This document shows, piece after piece, positions 61,541 to 64,000 of a stretch of 64,000 nt of DNA. The position numbers and the translations under genes were made by a program. Numbering within the stretch: position 1 is the first letter of the stretch; each line of letters begins with the position of its first letter. Under the pieces are notes generated by a model. That model did no database searches. It was not told the origin of the DNA and saw nothing but the letters and a program-made list of their open reading frames with translations. The DNA is taken from positions 16,565-80,564 of the IMG/VR virus record IMGVR_UViG_3300031669_000014, one strand, 5' to 3'. The DNA comes from a virus.

Positions 61541-61747
61541 CTAAAATTTCGCTTTCCACTGACTTTTCAAATAATCCAAGTATTCATCATATTTGACATC
61601 ATCCCAAAAGAATGTACTGCATACCTGTTCATCTTCAACGCCGTCAAACTCTTTGTTTTTTATGTCAATAACCTTCGCTATGCAAATGTCCTCTGCGGGA
61701 CCCTTGTGCCACCTACAAGGTCTTGCTGTGCATCTTACGAGTGACAT
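61541..61747 (-). CDS. Small cysteine protein (DUF1540-like start)
   Basis: A 68-aa protein: VRCTARPCRWHKGPAEDIC resembles the CxxxxC...C metal motif of DUF1540 proteins, followed by an acidic helical part. Function unknown. Confidence 0.55.
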   Translation of the reverse strand: MSLVRCTARPCRWHKGPAEDICIAKVIDIKNKEFDGVEDEQVCSTFFWDDVKYDEYLDYLKSQWKAKF

Positions 61748-61757
61748 CGGTATCGCC

Positions 61758-61955
61758 TCACATTCTCAAATTCTCCCGCTTCACCGGCACAACCTGGCCG
61801 TCCGGCATCTGCACTCTGTAAACATCGCCCCGCAACCCTCGCTCCGGGCCACTGATGACTACCAGCGCCACCCCGGGCAGGAGTTTGTGTTCTGCGATTG
61901 TGCCCGGGGTTAGGCGGGTGGCTTGCGGGTGCTGTAGGGTTGGGTAGCTATACAT
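61758..61955 (-). CDS. Small beta-rich conserved protein
   Basis: A 65-aa homologue of 20390-20587 (MYSYPTLQHPQATRL, ISGPERGLRGDVYRVQMP). The ATG lies in the end of the upstream gene, suggesting coupling. Confidence 0.7.
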   Translation of the reverse strand: MYSYPTLQHPQATRLTPGTIAEHKLLPGVALVVISGPERGLRGDVYRVQMPDGQVVPVKRENLRM

Positions 61956-62184
61956 TACCGATCTGTTTGTTGATGCGGTTGACGAGGGCGGCGAAGTCGT
62001 CGAAGTCAGACTTGCTAAAACTGGCAGTCTGAACACTAGATTGCCATTTTAGTCGAACGGGACGTACATGCTCATTGCAAATATCAACTGTTACTACTGC
62101 TCCACCGTCAACCTGAAATTCCGCCTTTTCAATCGGCCTATCCTTCGGTTCCATGTAGATACACTTTATTTCCACGTTTATCAT
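61948..62184 (-). CDS. Conserved early protein, unknown
   Basis: A 78-aa homologue of 20580-20792. Only the last 20 residues (DFAALVNRINKQIGNV) are strongly alike. Confidence 0.65.
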   Translation of the reverse strand: MINVEIKCIYMEPKDRPIEKAEFQVDGGAVVTVDICNEHVRPVRLKWQSSVQTASFSKSDFDDFAALVNRINKQIGNV

Positions 62185-62258
62185 CCTTTCTTAGCCCCAG
62201 CCGTGCCGGGGATTGTTTTAAAAATATCCGGTTGCCCGGGTATTGGGAGAGGAGTTAA

Positions 62259-62441
62259 CTAATCCGTTACAATTAAAATACTTGCTGGTCCAGTTTCTTC
62301 AATATCTACCGGTCCATCGTCGCCGTCTGCGTTTACATGCACCGAGTATCCCGCATAGGGATAAATAATTACCTCTTGGACGCCTTCCCTGGTTCTTAAC
62401 TCGTTAAATAAATCTGCGGTTCTAACGACTTTTAAATCCAT
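62259..62441 (-). CDS. Small acidic protein
   Basis: A 60-aa protein from ATG 62441 (GGAGG upstream): VVRTADLFNELRTREGVQEV, then an acidic beta-rich end. Absent from phage A. Function unknown. Confidence 0.6.
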   Translation of the reverse strand: MDLKVVRTADLFNELRTREGVQEVIIYPYAGYSVHVNADGDDGPVDIEETGPASILIVTD

Positions 62442-62454
62442 GATTATCCTCCTT

Positions 62455-62658
62455 TTATTCCCACTCCGGACGCACCGTAATGGATCCGGTAAGCGGGTTA
62501 ATTGTGACATTACAAAACTCCTTGATACTCACAACCGTCCTACCTCCAAGGTCAGCACTGCACTCCGGGCAATATCCAATGGCAAACGTGTAGTGACATA
62601 CGCCGCACACGGGGCAGGTTACTTTCTGGCGCGTGATGTGGTCGGGCATGGGTTTCAC
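62455..62658 (-). CDS. Zinc-ribbon protein
   Basis: A 67-aa homologue of 20806-21006 with TCPVCGVCHYTF, YCPECSADLGGR and the shared end NPLTGSITVRPEWE. Confidence 0.75.
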   Translation of the reverse strand: MKPMPDHITRQKVTCPVCGVCHYTFAIGYCPECSADLGGRTVVSIKEFCNVTINPLTGSITVRPEWE

Positions 62659-62964
62659 CTAACTTTCCGGTATTTCCTCGCGGACGATTTCGCGGATAAT
62701 CTCTTCTAGCTTTTCAGCTAATGTTTGTTGCGCGTTATCTCTATCCAGTCGTTTGGCGGCATCAGTCATGACAGATCCGGGGAGAACCTCGGCGCAACAT
62801 TCTCGGCACCAGTTTTTATTTATCCCCATGCCGTCAATATTAACGAGAATATTAAAGCTGGTTGATAACCCCTCCCTGGAAACCATTATGGTTTGACCGC
62901 ATGAATCATATCGCTTATATTCAACCTGCTTTCCGCATCTATCGCAGAACTGTTTAAGTGCCAT
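62659..62964 (-). CDS. Zinc-binding protein
   Basis: A 101-aa protein with FCDRCGKQVEYKRYD and NWCRECCAEVLPG, two knuckles, then a coiled helix ending REIVREEIPES. Possibly a DNA/RNA-binding protein. Confidence 0.7.
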   Translation of the reverse strand: MALKQFCDRCGKQVEYKRYDSCGQTIMVSREGLSTSFNILVNIDGMGINKNWCRECCAEVLPGSVMTDAAKRLDRDNAQQTLAEKLEEIIREIVREEIPES

Positions 62965-62994
62965 TGCTATTTTCGCCCCTTTCGTGGTAAGATT

Positions 62995-63078
62995 TCAGTA
63001 GGATATTTTACATGTCGCCCTCGAGGGCGATTTTCTTTTTCTGTGAACAACTCGATCTACATAGCAGTCATAGCTCAC
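62995..63078 (-). pseudogene. Remnant of the 21554-type gene
   Basis: GTG 63078 starts SYDCYVD, as in phage A, then the frame becomes basic and stops after 27 codons. In phage A this position continues with a full gene and YopX; a deletion removed them here. A hairpin GCCCTCGAGGGC (63014-63026) followed on the plus strand by TTTTCTTTTT lies inside. Confidence 0.6.
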
Positions 63079-63329
63079 TCGGCGGTCCTCCCTTCGGCGC
63101 TGGCGATGGCCTCCCGCATCTTGAAATATGGATCCGTGAAGGTTGAATCGGGTAAACCCCCGGCTAGTTTTTCCAGCGCATCCATCATCTCTTTCAGTGC
63201 CTCGTACAGCGCAAGAAACCTTTCCCGCTTTTCTCTGGCGCTAATTCTGTTGAACTCGCGAACTATGGGGGCTTGTTCGCCATATTGAAACTCAATGCGT
63301 TTGCCCGGCACTACATCCCCCGCCCCCAC
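63075..63329 (-). CDS. Conserved helical early protein
   Basis: An 84-aa homologue of 22074-22316 (FNRISAREKRERFLALYEAL) with a different C-terminal half. Confidence 0.65.
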   Translation of the reverse strand: MGAGDVVPGKRIEFQYGEQAPIVREFNRISAREKRERFLALYEALKEMMDALEKLAGGLPDSTFTDPYFKMREAIASAEGRTAE

Positions 63330-63448
63330 GCCAGCAGCATCACCGCCAGCACTCCGACCACAAACACCATTTGTGCCACGTCCCAGAGTGTCAACCGTTC
63401 CCTTTCCGGCTCCATCGCCTCGCGGATTGCTTCGCTGTTGAGTTTCAT
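63311..63448 (-). CDS. Small single-span membrane protein
   Basis: A 45-aa protein: a charged N-terminus and one span (AQMVFVVGVLAVMLLAWG). ATG 63448 follows GGAGGT and overlaps the end of the upstream HTH gene. Confidence 0.6.
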   Translation of the reverse strand: MKLNSEAIREAMEPERERLTLWDVAQMVFVVGVLAVMLLAWGRGM

Positions 63449-63699
63449 GGGGTTATACCTCCTTCGACAATTTTTTTCTCTATATCGGAAAATAAACCTG
63501 GGACACCGCAAGCCTGGACGATATCCCCTAACACTACCAATGTCGGATAAGTCCTGCCTGACTCAATATCTCCAATGTAACTCTGGGATTTATTTATGTC
63601 ATCAGCAAGCATCTTCTGCGTGTATCGTCTACCTATCGCCTTAGACTTCATCTCCCGGGCCTCCTTTATTAATTTGGCCAATTCTTCTTTGGAAATCAA
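63445..63699 (-). CDS. XRE-family HTH regulator (phage B)
   Basis: An 84-aa protein with RRYTQKMLADDINKSQSYIG and DIESGRTYPTLVVLGDIVQ, a full XRE domain. Being inside the early operon it may be Cro-like or a second regulator; the phage B repressor is probably right of the window. Confidence 0.8.
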   Translation of the reverse strand: MISKEELAKLIKEAREMKSKAIGRRYTQKMLADDINKSQSYIGDIESGRTYPTLVVLGDIVQACGVPGLFSDIEKKIVEGGITP

Positions 63700-63729
63700 T
63701 TTAAAATCTCCTTTCTCCGGCCTCGCCGG

Positions 63730-63855
63730 TTACCATAACTTAAACAACCCGTTGAACGCCCACAGCATGCCTGTGATGGCCACTACTGCCACCAGGACGT
63801 TGAACCCCTTGTCAACCACGTAGCCGATGAGGCAGTACCTAACAAGGTTTTTCAT
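63730..63855 (-). CDS. Small single-span membrane protein
   Basis: A 41-aa homologue of 23310-23444 (IGYVVDKGFNVLVAVVAIT, FNGLFKLW). ATG 63855 follows AGGAGGTGG and overlaps the upstream TGA. Confidence 0.65.
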   Translation of the reverse strand: MKNLVRYCLIGYVVDKGFNVLVAVVAITGMLWAFNGLFKLW

Positions 63856-64000
63856 GAGTTTTCCACCTCCTTAGTAAACCTAACCATTTTTAGACATCTT
63901 TTTATTAACTGTGATATTTCTTCCGATATTTTCTCCGGTTCGCCAGTTGGTTCTTCTTCAACATCCTTGTATTTGTAAACAATGCCGCAATTTAAACAAG
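63852..64000 (-). CDS. Zinc-ribbon early protein, cut by the window edge
   Basis: The last 48 or so codons of a homologue of 23419-23895, from CLNCGIVYKYKDVE to KEVENS. 127 bases at the edge are identical to phage A (63874-64000 with 23462-23588); only the final codons differ. Confidence 0.75.
   Translation of the reverse strand, partial: CLNCGIVYKYKDVEEEPTGEPEKISEEISQLIKRCLKMVRFTKEVENS

Overview
The window reads as DNA of two related tailed temperate phages, or tandem prophages, of a low-to-mid GC Firmicute. I infer the host from the AGGAGG-type ribosome binding sites, frequent GTG/TTG starts, sigma-A-like promoters, a Spo0E-like gene and Bacillus-type dif-like sites; the genus cannot be fixed. 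No host chromosomal gene, tRNA, rRNA or CRISPR array is recognisable. Nearly every gene lies on the minus strand, so each phage reads from high to low coordinate: early genes, small terminase, large terminase, portal, virion genes, lysis.

Phage A (about 26.1 kb down to 1). A plus-strand lysogeny segment (24.3-26.1 kb) holds a CI-like repressor, a 43-codon ORF, a roughly 550-nt structured RNA behind a consensus promoter, and an HTH/coiled-coil protein. A divergent promoter starts the minus-strand early operon (24.2 to 7 kb): Cro-like protein, many small zinc-ribbon proteins, MazG-like and YopX proteins, a RecF/SMC-like ATPase, a DUF1071-type annealing protein, a replication initiator with internal iterons, a G39P-like helicase loader, a rearranged cytosine methyltransferase carrying HNH genes in other frames, RusA and a second DNA-binding protein. 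It continues into small terminase, PBSX-type large terminase, portal and three glycosyltransferases before leaving the window.

Phage B (64 to about 26 kb). Its early region (64-50 kb) is largely a diverged, reshuffled copy of the phage A early region, with ERF and a PD-(D/E)XK nuclease in place of the DUF1071 protein and ATPase, and a cassette of a TGT/DpdA-like enzyme, a radical-SAM protein and a DUF5131 protein. A plus-strand three-gene moron sits at 51.1-51.7 kb. The late region has small terminase, GpA-type large terminase, portal, scaffold, capsid, decoration proteins, adaptor, a tail protein with LamG/CBM-like parts, two large internal virion proteins with an SLT lysozyme domain between them, then holin-like proteins and an amidase. 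A minus-strand accessory operon (26.1-27.4 kb) with its own promoter follows a strong late terminator.

No integrase is present. Identical 25-bp dif-like sequences lie in inverted orientation between small and large terminase in both phages (6296-6320 and 48967-48991), suggesting Xer use or a shared packaging element. The two early regions share near-identical blocks (for example 127 bp at 23462/63874, the helicase-loader/initiator genes, a putative ~100-nt sRNA and a structured leader), indicating continuing exchange. The most striking items are the promoter-driven large RNA at 25.0-25.6 kb and the multiply overlapping, circularly permuted methyltransferase at 13.2-16.0 kb.
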